Origin: a virus
DNA: 33,865 bases
Reading direction: 5' to 3' (one strand)
IMG/VR virus record: IMGVR_UViG_3300020201_000067
Span: 1 to 33,865 of that record
Part shown: in pieces, positions 6,943 to 14,860 of the stretch
Layout of the letters: each line of letters begins with the position of its first letter
How positions within the stretch are numbered: the stretch's first letter is position 1
The notes under the pieces: generated by a model
Databases searched by the model: none
Seen by the model: the letters and a program-made list of their open reading frames with translations, nothing else
What the model was told of the DNA's origin: nothing
Made by a program: the position numbers and the translations under genes

Positions 6943-7730
6943 GTATTACTGATTTTTCAAAACAAATTCAAGATCGCTCCAAAGCCTATAACCAAGTTTT
7001 ATCTGCTTGTTCCATTTTGTTAAAAAATCATCCATCAGCGAATCAAGCAAAAAAATATCTTGATAGCCGATGTTCTCAGTATGATCAGGAAAAATTTAAT
7101 TTTGGTTACTTTCCGTCAAATGAACACCTTAATGATTTGTTTGACATTATGGATCGCTCCGTGATAGAGTCTTTAGGTTTAATATATAATAAAACTGTTC
7201 AAGATTCCAATGTTCTTAGAGATATGCCTTTTGGTTTATTAAATACAAATAATTTAATTATGCCATTTAAAAATCTTTATGGTGATACATTAGCTCTGGT
7301 TGGAAGAACATTGCTGGATAAATCTGATTGCACAAATCAGAATATACAAAAATATAAATATACTAAAAATTTTAATAAAAGATTTCATTTATTTGGTTTA
7401 AATTTTGCAAAACACAGTATATTAAGCAATGATTATGTAATTTTAGTTGAAGGTCAGTTTGATTGCATATCTGCTCAGTCAAATGGCTTTCACAATGTTG
7501 TTGCAATTGGTGGTGCAAGTCTGTCAACTCATCAGTTTAATATTCTCAACAGACTAACTAATAATTTTTATTTCCTATTAGATAATGATGCTGCTGGAGA
7601 AAAGGGATTTCTTTCGGCTCAAAGTAAATATTGTTCAAAAATTAACATTAAAAAAATAGAACTGCCAAAAGAATATAAAGATGTTGATGAATACTTGAAA
7701 AAAAGTATTAACTATAATATATTTATCTAA
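6939..7730 (+). CDS. DnaG-type primase core (TOPRIM), no zinc domain
   Basis: A 263-residue primase catalytic core. The region IMPFKNLYGDTLALVGRTL (107-125) matches the N-terminal part of the DnaG RNA-polymerase domain. The TOPRIM domain has EGQFD (E171) and LLDNDAAGEKG (D215, D217), the metal-binding acidic residues. It would make RNA primers for phage replication. The usual N-terminal zinc finger and any helicase domain are absent; the adjacent zinc-ribbon gene overlaps it by four bases and may substitute. The helicase must lie elsewhere. A TOPRIM protein with another role is possible but less likely. Confidence 0.82.
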   Translation: MSITDFSKQIQDRSKAYNQVLSACSILLKNHPSANQAKKYLDSRCSQYDQEKFNFGYFPSNEHLNDLFDIMDRSVIESLGLIYNKTVQDSNVLRDMPFGLLNTNNLIMPFKNLYGDTLALVGRTLLDKSDCTNQNIQKYKYTKNFNKRFHLFGLNFAKHSILSNDYVILVEGQFDCISAQSNGFHNVVAIGGASLSTHQFNILNRLTNNFYFLLDNDAAGEKGFLSAQSKYCSKINIKKIELPKEYKDVDEYLKKSINYNIFI

Positions 7731-7737
7731 AACTTAC

Positions 7738-7836
7738 ATGATAATTCTTCCTGAACTAAAGGTAAAATATCAGCTATTACATAGGTTTTGTGATAATTTG
7801 TATAAAAATTTTATAATTGAATATATTATAAAATGA
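7738..7836 (+). CDS. 32-residue micro-ORF consisting largely of the shared tail
   Basis: A 32-codon frame runs from ATG 7738 to TGA 7834-7836 and reads through YKNFIIEYIIK to the stop, a close match to the C-terminal tail of its neighbours. Its stop overlaps the next start as ATGA, the arrangement seen at other tail genes. No Shine-Dalgarno is seen. It is either a genuine microprotein carrying little besides the tail, or the remnant of a larger tail-bearing gene. Expression cannot be judged from sequence. Confidence 0.45.
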   Translation: MIILPELKVKYQLLHRFCDNLYKNFIIEYIIK

Positions 7837-8102
7837 AAATAATAAAAATTAAACATGAAGAATTCTGCTTAAAGGAACTTTCACCATCATTAGATATTAT
7901 TGTTTATAATTATAATGGCGCAGATGAATTGAATTATGGTGACCCATATCAATTTAAAAATATATATGCAATTTTTAATAAATCTAATGATGCATTTACC
8001 ACATATAATGGTCATAAATTAAACACACCATTAATAGAATTTTTTAAAAATGAAATGAACATTTATTTAAATGAGTTAATAATACAAAATATTATCGAAT
8101 AA
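7833..8102 (+). CDS. Small protein of unknown function, tail-bearing
   Basis: An 89-residue unknown protein with a beta-like N-terminal region (SPSLDIIVYNYNGADELNYG) and a C-terminal helix ending in NELIIQNIIE, one of the best copies of the shared tail. It starts in an ATGA overlap with a 32-codon frame that ends in a similar tail. There is no Shine-Dalgarno. The stop is TAA with no overlap, followed by an 86-base gap (8103-8188) in which I see no clear signal before the LAGLIDADG gene. Confidence 0.65.
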   Translation: MKIIKIKHEEFCLKELSPSLDIIVYNYNGADELNYGDPYQFKNIYAIFNKSNDAFTTYNGHKLNTPLIEFFKNEMNIYLNELIIQNIIE

Positions 8103-8188
8103 CTAATAATAATCACTTTCAGTATCGTGCCATCAAACTTAGGATATATACTTCTTTAAGATTGGTGGTTTTTCTATTTGAAGGTTAT

Positions 8189-8899
8189 ATGATTCGTAAT
8201 AATGATACTACAAATTATGATTTTTTCTCAAAAGATACAGAAGAGTCATTTTACTGGGCAGGATTTATTGCTGCTGATGGGTGCGTTTATTCTAAAAAAT
8301 CTAAATATTCAATTTTAAAAACATTAGATATTAATCTTTCAATAAATGACAGAGATCATTTAGAAAAGTTTAAATTAGCATTAAATTCATCAAAAAAGTT
8401 ATATATCAAAAATCAAGGAAAAAATATTAGTTTTTATATAGCTAAAAAATTTAATCCAATTTATGATGATTTATTAAGATTTGGTATAACAGAAAGGAAA
8501 ACACATACATATAATATGCCTCAATGGCTAATCAACCATCCATTAGTACGTCATTTTATCAGAGGAACATTTGATGGTGATGGTGGTTTTTATTTAAATA
8601 ATAAAGAAAAATATTTACAAATGCGATCTCGCATGACAGGCACAATGCCATTTTTAATTAATTTTAAATATATATTAGAAAAAAATTGCAATTATTCTTC
8701 TGCATCTAAGCCATACATGTATAATGGTACAGGATCTTTAAATTTTTCTGGTAACTTAAGATGCGCACTAATAGGAAGTTACATGTATGACAATTCTAAT
8801 GTTTTTATGATGCGAAAATTTAATCAATATTTAAAAGCTAAAGATTTAGTTAAACCAAAGTATTTAGGGCTAGTAAAGGAAAAACATGGCAAAAAATAA
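8189..8899 (+). CDS. LAGLIDADG homing endonuclease
   Basis: A 236-residue protein with two LAGLIDADG helices: WAGFIAADG (23-31) and IRGTFDGDGG (124-133), each ending in the acidic residue that binds the catalytic metal. Two motifs in one chain mean it can act as a monomer on an asymmetric site. The ATG at 8189 is chosen because GAAGG lies just upstream; a TTG at 8162 would add nine residues that match nothing. The last 14 bases overlap the start of the next gene and contain that gene's ribosome site, so the insertion sits precisely between genes. No intron or intein boundary is visible around it. Confidence 0.9.
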   Translation: MIRNNDTTNYDFFSKDTEESFYWAGFIAADGCVYSKKSKYSILKTLDINLSINDRDHLEKFKLALNSSKKLYIKNQGKNISFYIAKKFNPIYDDLLRFGITERKTHTYNMPQWLINHPLVRHFIRGTFDGDGGFYLNNKEKYLQMRSRMTGTMPFLINFKYILEKNCNYSSASKPYMYNGTGSLNFSGNLRCALIGSYMYDNSNVFMMRKFNQYLKAKDLVKPKYLGLVKEKHGKK

Positions 8900-9368
8900 A
8901 AATAATGGCGATAATGATGATACATATGGGCGGGTTGATAGGACTAAAAACAGATCAGATTCATACCAACATGTTCTCTTAGAACAGCCGTGCTCACCGG
9001 AAATGATGACCGAAGTAGCTGACTCTAAAGGGATTTCTGCACAGCTTAATCCTTTTGGCTATAATGAGGAAATCTTGGAACTGCAGGACCAGCTGAAGGC
9101 GGCATTCTGGAGACTTGTTGATACTGGCCTGACTAAGAGGCAGGCTGAGGTGGTAAAGCTTTATAGTCAAGGCAGGACGCAAACAGAGATTGCTAAATTA
9201 TTAAGTGTGAATCAAAGTTCTATAACTAAAAGTCTAAACGGAAATGTTAGCTACGAAGATAAAACACATAAGAAGTCATATGGCGGTAGTTTGAAAAAGC
9301 TAAAAAAACTTGCGCAAAAAGATGTGGAAATTCTTGACATTATAGATCAGATCGCCGAATTATCTTAA
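8886..9368 (+). CDS. Helix-turn-helix protein, sigma region 4-like
   Basis: A 160-residue protein. Residues 82-120 form a helix-turn-helix of the sigma-70 region 4/LuxR type: LTKRQAEVVKLYSQGRTQTE then IAKLLSVNQSSITKSLNGN. The N-terminal 60 residues are polar and probably unstructured; the C-terminus is lysine-rich and helical. It may be a transcription regulator or a reduced sigma-like factor for phage promoters, or a small-terminase-like DNA-binding protein. AAGGAAA precedes the ATG, inside the end of the LAGLIDADG gene. Its base composition is less A/T-rich than that of the endonucleases on both sides, which supports their being later insertions. Confidence 0.72.
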   Translation: MAKNKNNGDNDDTYGRVDRTKNRSDSYQHVLLEQPCSPEMMTEVADSKGISAQLNPFGYNEEILELQDQLKAAFWRLVDTGLTKRQAEVVKLYSQGRTQTEIAKLLSVNQSSITKSLNGNVSYEDKTHKKSYGGSLKKLKKLAQKDVEILDIIDQIAELS

Positions 9369-9403
9369 CTAATAATTACGTTATGAACTTTTAAAATGAA
9401 ATT

Positions 9404-10519
9404 ATGCCCATTTCAAGATCTGTTCCGGTAATTGTAAAAAATGATGAAAAATATTGCTTTGGGTGCTCTACTATAAAGAAGAAGTTTGCATTTAATAAAG
9501 ATAAAAAATCAAAAGATGGCTTAACTTTTAAATGTGCTGGATGTATTTACTTAATACGTGATCAAAAAGTTTCTAAATTTATTATAGTTACACCTAACAT
9601 TATTACCTGTAAAACATGTAATAAAGATAAAAGTTATTTAGAGTTTGGAATAAGAAAAGTTTCTGAAACTGGTAGAAATGATCATTGTCAATCTTGCTTT
9701 GCTAAAACATATGATTATGAACAGGCTCGCCAAGATCGCAGGTTTAGAGTGAATTGGTTAAGATCTTTAAAAGAAAAAGATCCTTGCGTCGATTGTGGAA
9801 AGTATTTCCCAGGAGAATTAATGGATTTCGATCATTTAGGAGATAAGAAATATAATATCTCATATATGGTATTGCATAATCTTTCTAAAAAAGAAATCAA
9901 AAACGAGATATCTAAATGTGAAATTGTTTGTTGTTACTGCCATGGTAACCGTACAAGAAAAATGCATGATAAAAAGTATCCTAATGCTATTGAAAATTTG
10001 CGTAATGCTCAAAAGCACAGGAAAATTAAAGATAAATTAATTTTTGAGGCTAGAAATAAACCTTGCGCTGTATGTAATATACCGTATCCAATTCATAATA
10101 TGCAATTAGACCATACTAATCATAATAATAAAATTATGGCACTTAGTGTTAGCGGAAATTATTCGCTAGTTGCTGTAAAATTAGAAATTGATAAATGTCA
10201 ACCTATTTGTGTTGGATGCCACCGAACAAAATCACTGAAGGAACAGCTAGATAGGGATTACACTATAAAAGTCACAAAAAAAGATATTAAATCTAAAAAA
10301 GATGCTAGATATGCTTTTACACAGAGTTTTTTAGATACCGAAAATCAATTGAAAAAATGTTTGGGCTGTTTTATTATCAAACCGTTTTCAGAAATGAAAC
10401 AACCTCAAAGGCAAGCTAAATTTAACAAATGTATTAATAAATATTGTATTGATTGTGATAAAATTTACACACAAGAAATAGAGAATTTTAATTCCGGTCC
10501 AGAATATCCTTATCTATAG
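9404..10519 (+). CDS. Double-HNH homing endonuclease with extra zinc fingers
   Basis: A 371-residue protein made of five cysteine modules. Two N-terminal CxxC-CxxC fingers (C18/C21 with C44/C47; C69/C72 with C95/C98) are followed by two HNH domains in tandem: C128/C131, D143-H144 and CYCHGNR; then C221/C224, D236-H237 and CVGCHRTKS. A last finger uses C319/C322 with C348/C351. HNH domains cut DNA with a single metal; the fingers presumably read the target site. The two HNH copies differ, so this is an old internal duplication or fusion. It ends in TAG, the only TAG stop I confirmed. It sits directly after the HTH gene. Confidence 0.85.
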   Translation: MPISRSVPVIVKNDEKYCFGCSTIKKKFAFNKDKKSKDGLTFKCAGCIYLIRDQKVSKFIIVTPNIITCKTCNKDKSYLEFGIRKVSETGRNDHCQSCFAKTYDYEQARQDRRFRVNWLRSLKEKDPCVDCGKYFPGELMDFDHLGDKKYNISYMVLHNLSKKEIKNEISKCEIVCCYCHGNRTRKMHDKKYPNAIENLRNAQKHRKIKDKLIFEARNKPCAVCNIPYPIHNMQLDHTNHNNKIMALSVSGNYSLVAVKLEIDKCQPICVGCHRTKSLKEQLDRDYTIKVTKKDIKSKKDARYAFTQSFLDTENQLKKCLGCFIIKPFSEMKQPQRQAKFNKCINKYCIDCDKIYTQEIENFNSGPEYPYL

Positions 10520-10567
10520 CTTAACACACTCTTTCCACACAAACGCACCATAACTTTGCATTGCCTT

Positions 10568-11464
10568 ATGTATAATAAACTACTTTCCATGGCTACAGCT
10601 TATCTCAAGGCTTCACTTCGCAATAGTTTTAATCTTACTGAATTCAAAAATATGGAACCAGAAAAGGCATATTACTATGCTGACGAAACATTGCCTATAA
10701 TCAGCTCTGGGTCGTCACGAGTAGCGTATATATTGTCTAGTACTAAGGTGTTAAAGTTAGCATTAAATGTAAAAGGTATAGCTCAAAATGAAACGGAGTA
10801 TATTATGTTTCAAAAATATAAGAGCACAAACTTAATAACTAAGGTATACGAAACTGACAACGATTCTCACTGGATGATTTCGGAATTAGTTCGTCCGGCT
10901 ACAAATAGTGACTTCGATAATATACTTGGAGTATCATTTGATGATTTCACGGAGTTAATCAGTTTAACTTGTTATGATGAAGAGATATATGATCATTTAG
11001 ATGAAAAATCAAAGCAATTTATTAAAAATGTATATGATTTAAAAACTGATGCTAACTTAGTTGATGCTGACCAGTTAACATCTTGGGGTAAAACAGTAGA
11101 TGGAATGCTAGTATTATTAGATACTGGTGCTGATAGAGAAATAATTCAGCAATATTACCAATTTGATCGTGGTTTTAATACTTATGAGCCATTTTATAAA
11201 ACTATTAATTCATCTGAAGCATTTAATAAATTAAAATCTATGATTGAAAGTGATTATGTGACAGATGATGCTGAAGTTGCATATTTAAGTCATTCTTTAA
11301 TTAAAAATAAAAATTTAGCTGAGGCATTTTTAGAATTAAAAAATAATAGGCATTATGATAATCAATCTTTTGATCGGATAGTTAGTATATTTGCTGAAAA
11401 TGATGATTGGAACACTTTATTATTTGGCCAAGATTATGATGCAGATGATTACGACAATGCTTGA
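10568..11464 (+). CDS. Protein kinase-fold-like protein, paralogue A
   Basis: A 298-residue protein with features of a reduced kinase fold: a glycine/serine loop ISSGSSRVAYIL (45-56), a lysine in VLKLA (K63) at the place of the ATP-binding lysine, and LVLLDTG (181-187) at the place of the DFG metal-binding motif, preceded by SWGKTVDG. No clear HRD-type catalytic loop is visible, so activity is uncertain. It is clearly related to the gene at 14081, both beginning M-[YF]-N-x-[LI] and sharing the loop, lysine and LLD-x-G. The ATG at 10568 is chosen by that match rather than TTG 10556. The last 75 residues are absent from the paralogue. Confidence 0.6.
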   Translation: MYNKLLSMATAYLKASLRNSFNLTEFKNMEPEKAYYYADETLPIISSGSSRVAYILSSTKVLKLALNVKGIAQNETEYIMFQKYKSTNLITKVYETDNDSHWMISELVRPATNSDFDNILGVSFDDFTELISLTCYDEEIYDHLDEKSKQFIKNVYDLKTDANLVDADQLTSWGKTVDGMLVLLDTGADREIIQQYYQFDRGFNTYEPFYKTINSSEAFNKLKSMIESDYVTDDAEVAYLSHSLIKNKNLAEAFLELKNNRHYDNQSFDRIVSIFAENDDWNTLLFGQDYDADDYDNA

Positions 11465-11488
11465 CAAGCGTTGATAAAATGTTATAGT
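11461..11488 (+). promoter_or_regulatory. Sigma-70-type promoter with extended -10
   Basis: TTGACA (11461-11466), a 16-base spacer, then TATAGT (11483-11488), with TGT directly before the -10 box (extended -10). The -35 is the perfect host consensus and overlaps the stop of the upstream gene. Transcription would begin near 11494-11497, on or beside the ATG at 11495. Confidence 0.6.
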
Positions 11489-11494
11489 GAGCCT

Positions 11495-11869
11495 ATGTCA
11501 ATTGTAGATGCTAAATTCAATATGTATTTTTCATTCATTACTAATAGTGGTGAAAATTTAGTTTATATTACCTCAGGATCTTTTTATAGCAGAAATCGTC
11601 AAGATTTTACTTCATTACAGCTAGAACTGTCTGAGTTTTTAAAAACAGATTGTTTTAAATTATTTTTATCTAATAACAAAACAAAAATAGTTAATACTTT
11701 AAAATTTAATTTAATTAGAGATGAAAAGAAATTTTTATCTATTTTAGATATGTCAAATAAAGAATTGTTAGAAAGAAAAAATTCAATTTTGTTATTTGAT
11801 GGTGATTTATTAAGAGAACTTACTCATATAGCTATTAATGAATTATTGATTGAAAATATTATTATATAA
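11495..11869 (+). CDS. Small protein of unknown function, tail-bearing
   Basis: A 124-residue unknown protein from ATG 11495; a TTG at 11471 would lie within the promoter just upstream and is rejected. The first half looks beta-rich (FNMYFSFITNSGENLVYITS), the second helical, ending in NELLIENIII, the last copy of the shared tail in the window. Its own near-consensus sigma-70 promoter would start RNA almost at the ATG, so the message may be leaderless, or translation may begin at the in-frame ATG 11522. It lies between the kinase-like gene and the zinc-cluster gene. An early, host-polymerase-driven role is likely but unproven. Confidence 0.65.
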   Translation: MSIVDAKFNMYFSFITNSGENLVYITSGSFYSRNRQDFTSLQLELSEFLKTDCFKLFLSNNKTKIVNTLKFNLIRDEKKFLSILDMSNKELLERKNSILLFDGDLLRELTHIAINELLIENIII

Positions 11870-11895
11870 ACTGCATAATAGTTCTGCATTGATAT

Positions 11896-14088
11896 ATGCG
11901 CTTTAATGCTGATTGGCAATTATATAATGAAATTGATAAAAAAGCTGGGGCTTTCTTTAAGAAAGCTCAACAGTTTAATATGCCTTTTAGCTTTCCTGAA
12001 GAGTCATCTTTGGTTAATCCTGAAGTTGATTCATTAGGTTTATATTGGTTATGTTTTGAGTGTAAAAAAAGAATTAATCAAGAAGACATAAGGGAGATAG
12101 AGAATTTTAAAAAAATTAAGATAAAAGAGTTTATTGACAGTGAAACTACACCTTTAACAAAAGAAAAGCTTGATGTTTTAATCAGTAAAATTGTCCAAGA
12201 AATAAATAAATTTGATGTAATTATTGAAGATCGCTTTGGAAGACAGGTTTATGACTTTTATGATGCACTAAAAGAAGTGTTAAAATCAATGCTCGATTCA
12301 ATATCTTTCGATGAATTAACACAAATAATAAGAGAATATGAAAAGACTATTGTAAATTATGGTAAAGTTGTAAATATTTATAATAAATTAAAATTATTAT
12401 TTAATTATCATGAATTTGTTCATACATATACTGGAACTGATGATCCAGAAGGCGTAAAAAAACAGTTGTTTGGTTTAGAACATAAAGCTTTATCAATAAT
12501 TAATGAAATTAATAATGAGTTGCAATTAATTGTTGGTAAATCGCCACAAGAAGAAATTACAATTACAAAAGAAGCTCCTATCTGTGGAGATCATGATATG
12601 AATTATTATTGTGATTTTCCTACATGTGACAACTTTACACTAGATAATCATAAAATATTCTTAGTAGAGAGTTTTGAGTCGAAGTTATTAGAGAAAATAA
12701 TTAAAACAGAAAAGAGTTATCAATATTGTGAAAATCATGCCGCAAGATGTGAATCTTGCGGGGACGACTTAGCTATATATGATGCTGTTGACGAAAATAG
12801 TCAGAAACCAGTATTTCATGAAGAAAAATGGTATCACTCAAAATGTTATAATGATAATTTCACATCGTGTGATGAGTGCAACAGTATAGTAGATAGGGAA
12901 TCTGCACTTTGGAAAGAAAGTACTCAACAATCTTTATGTCAAGATTGTTATGTTAATGACGAAGAAGACAGTATAGATAAGGAGCCAGATTTTAATGAAG
13001 CAAAAAAGTTAGTTCATGAAATTAAAAAGCATCAAGGTTCACTTTATCCACTTGATGCATCTATTATTATTGGAAATATTCTTCCAACTTTAATATCAGC
13101 TCACAAAAAATTTGGCAATATCGCTTTCGATCCAGATAGTAGCCAAAAAGAATCTGAAAATAAAGCTCTGCAATCAATATTATCACGTATACAGAAACCT
13201 GAAGCAAAGGCAGCTGTTGAGACTGAGTTACAAACTAATGGTATTGAAGGTGCTATTAAAACATTTCAAAATAATATTATATATCAAACTAGCATGAAAG
13301 AGAAATATCCGACATTAAAGGGTTATCGCCCTTTGCCTGTAAATGTGGCCATTGAAAGTAGTGATAGTCACTCCGGTATGGTAGTTGCTCTTTATCCTTC
13401 TGACGAAATGTTGGCCTGGGCTAATAAGAGTTTGCCAGGAGCAGCTAATTTTTATCAAAATGTATTAGCTGGTATGGGTCATCATAGTGGTGCTCTTGGT
13501 TATGCTCGTTTAAGTGAAAGTAACGGCAATCTTTTAATTGATAATTTGCAAACAGATATTGATAAGCAATCTAAGGCTATCAGTAATTATGAAAAAAGAT
13601 TAATAGAAAAAGTTGATTCTTTTGAAAGAGAAATAACTAGGATTAATTACTTAGTACAATATTTAAATGTAGAGCACGACAACGAGATAATAAAACAACA
13701 CAAAGTAGATATAAAATCTTGGCAAGAAAAATCAGATCAGGCAGAAAAAATTCTAACTAACTATAATGCTTATGTTGTATTTTGGACAAACGCTGTTGAT
13801 AAATTTTGGGCACCATATCTTTTAGATACAATTAAACAATATGCTAAAGCCGCTGGTAAAAAAGCATATCTTACCAGTTATGATATGCAGGTAGAAAAAT
13901 GGCCAAACCTTCCAAAACGAAATAAAGATGTTTACGATCGTCTCCCTGACATGATGGGTATGGCTCAAGACAAAGTTTATGTTAAGCCTGAGAGTTTAAG
14001 TGGTAAAGAATGGTTATTAAAACGAGTTGCTAATTATTGCGATAAGTTTTACAAATTAGCTATTAAAAGGAAACAATTTTATGTTTAA
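11896..14088 (+). CDS. Large zinc-cluster protein of unknown function
   Basis: A 730-residue protein in three parts. A mostly helical N-terminus has an isolated C53/C56 pair. A cysteine/histidine-rich centre (about 230-351: C230, C239, C244, C278, C285, C288, C317, C325, C328, C348, C351, with H281 and H314) resembles LIM or treble-clef zinc modules. The C-terminal region has LGYARLSESNGNLLIDNLQ (534-552), a coiled-coil-like insert (556-625), and LLDTIKQYAKAAGKKAYLT (642-660), a layout that recalls GNAT-like or phage polyvalent-protein domains; this is tentative. The first residues contain FFKKAQQ, a motif repeated in virion-type proteins here. No Shine-Dalgarno is evident. It overlaps the next gene by eight bases. 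Confidence 0.6.
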   Translation: MRFNADWQLYNEIDKKAGAFFKKAQQFNMPFSFPEESSLVNPEVDSLGLYWLCFECKKRINQEDIREIENFKKIKIKEFIDSETTPLTKEKLDVLISKIVQEINKFDVIIEDRFGRQVYDFYDALKEVLKSMLDSISFDELTQIIREYEKTIVNYGKVVNIYNKLKLLFNYHEFVHTYTGTDDPEGVKKQLFGLEHKALSIINEINNELQLIVGKSPQEEITITKEAPICGDHDMNYYCDFPTCDNFTLDNHKIFLVESFESKLLEKIIKTEKSYQYCENHAARCESCGDDLAIYDAVDENSQKPVFHEEKWYHSKCYNDNFTSCDECNSIVDRESALWKESTQQSLCQDCYVNDEEDSIDKEPDFNEAKKLVHEIKKHQGSLYPLDASIIIGNILPTLISAHKKFGNIAFDPDSSQKESENKALQSILSRIQKPEAKAAVETELQTNGIEGAIKTFQNNIIYQTSMKEKYPTLKGYRPLPVNVAIESSDSHSGMVVALYPSDEMLAWANKSLPGAANFYQNVLAGMGHHSGALGYARLSESNGNLLIDNLQTDIDKQSKAISNYEKRLIEKVDSFEREITRINYLVQYLNVEHDNEIIKQHKVDIKSWQEKSDQAEKILTNYNAYVVFWTNAVDKFWAPYLLDTIKQYAKAAGKKAYLTSYDMQVEKWPNLPKRNKDVYDRLPDMMGMAQDKVYVKPESLSGKEWLLKRVANYCDKFYKLAIKRKQFYV

Positions 14089-14764
14089 TCAAATTTATAA
14101 ATTAGCAAGCATATATCTTTCTAAAATATCATCTACTCGTGGTAATTTTAGCTTGCAATATTTCAGCTCTCTTCCTCATGCTGCTGGTTTTAATTATGCT
14201 CAAGACAATTTAGAAATATTAGGTCACGGCTCATCTCGGGCAGCATTTATTTTGACTTCCAAGAAAGTTTTAAAGATATCAAAAAACCAAGCCGGTTTTG
14301 TGCAAAATAATAAAGAAAAAGAATTATATGAAAGATTTAAAAATACAGATTTATTGACTAAAGTTTTTGCATCAGATCCTAATGGTTCGTGGATTATTGC
14401 CCAATTAGTTCAACCGATTGAAACCGCCGCACAATTTAAAAAACTATCTGGTATTGGGTTTGCAGAATTAAAAAGTTATTTAAACGTAGACCCCGATGAT
14501 TATGAAGATTTAGAATTTGAGCTAGAAATGATGGGCATTGGCAAACAGGGTCAAGAGTTTTTAATGAAGGCTACAAGGTTAGCAAGAGAAGCCGATTTAA
14601 TTAAAGGTGATTTTGCTAAGCCCGATTCCTGGGGAAAATCAGCTGATGGAAATTTAGTTTTGTTAGATTATGGTTTAAATAATGAATTGTATAATAAGCA
14701 TTATCAAAGTGGTTTTGTTAAGAAACCTGATGATGATAACAAACAAACCAGAAGAAACGCTTAA
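14081..14764 (+). CDS. Protein kinase-fold-like protein, paralogue B
   Basis: A 227-residue protein related to the gene at 10568. It has GHGSSRAAFIL (48-58) as a phosphate-loop-like turn, K65 in VLKIS, and NLVLLDYG (191-198, D196) as the DFG counterpart, with DSWGKSADG just before in place of a catalytic loop. The overall order fits a small kinase-like fold; whether it phosphorylates anything is not clear. It ends soon after the DFG-like motif, so the usual C-lobe is largely missing. AAAGGAAA precedes the ATG. Both paralogues flank the zinc-cluster gene, which may be their partner or substrate. Confidence 0.6.
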   Translation: MFNQIYKLASIYLSKISSTRGNFSLQYFSSLPHAAGFNYAQDNLEILGHGSSRAAFILTSKKVLKISKNQAGFVQNNKEKELYERFKNTDLLTKVFASDPNGSWIIAQLVQPIETAAQFKKLSGIGFAELKSYLNVDPDDYEDLEFELEMMGIGKQGQEFLMKATRLAREADLIKGDFAKPDSWGKSADGNLVLLDYGLNNELYNKHYQSGFVKKPDDDNKQTRRNA

Positions 14765-14860
14765 AGTAGTGATATATTAACAACATGAACCTAAAATAAC
14801 TACTATTTATTAGATATTAATTTAGTAAAGTGCTGTACAAATGTTTTATTGGGAGATTTA

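Noticed and set aside
14764-14809. AGTAGT/ACTACT inverted repeat in the gap before 14861 as a terminator
   Set aside because: Only six pairs with a long loop and no T-run.
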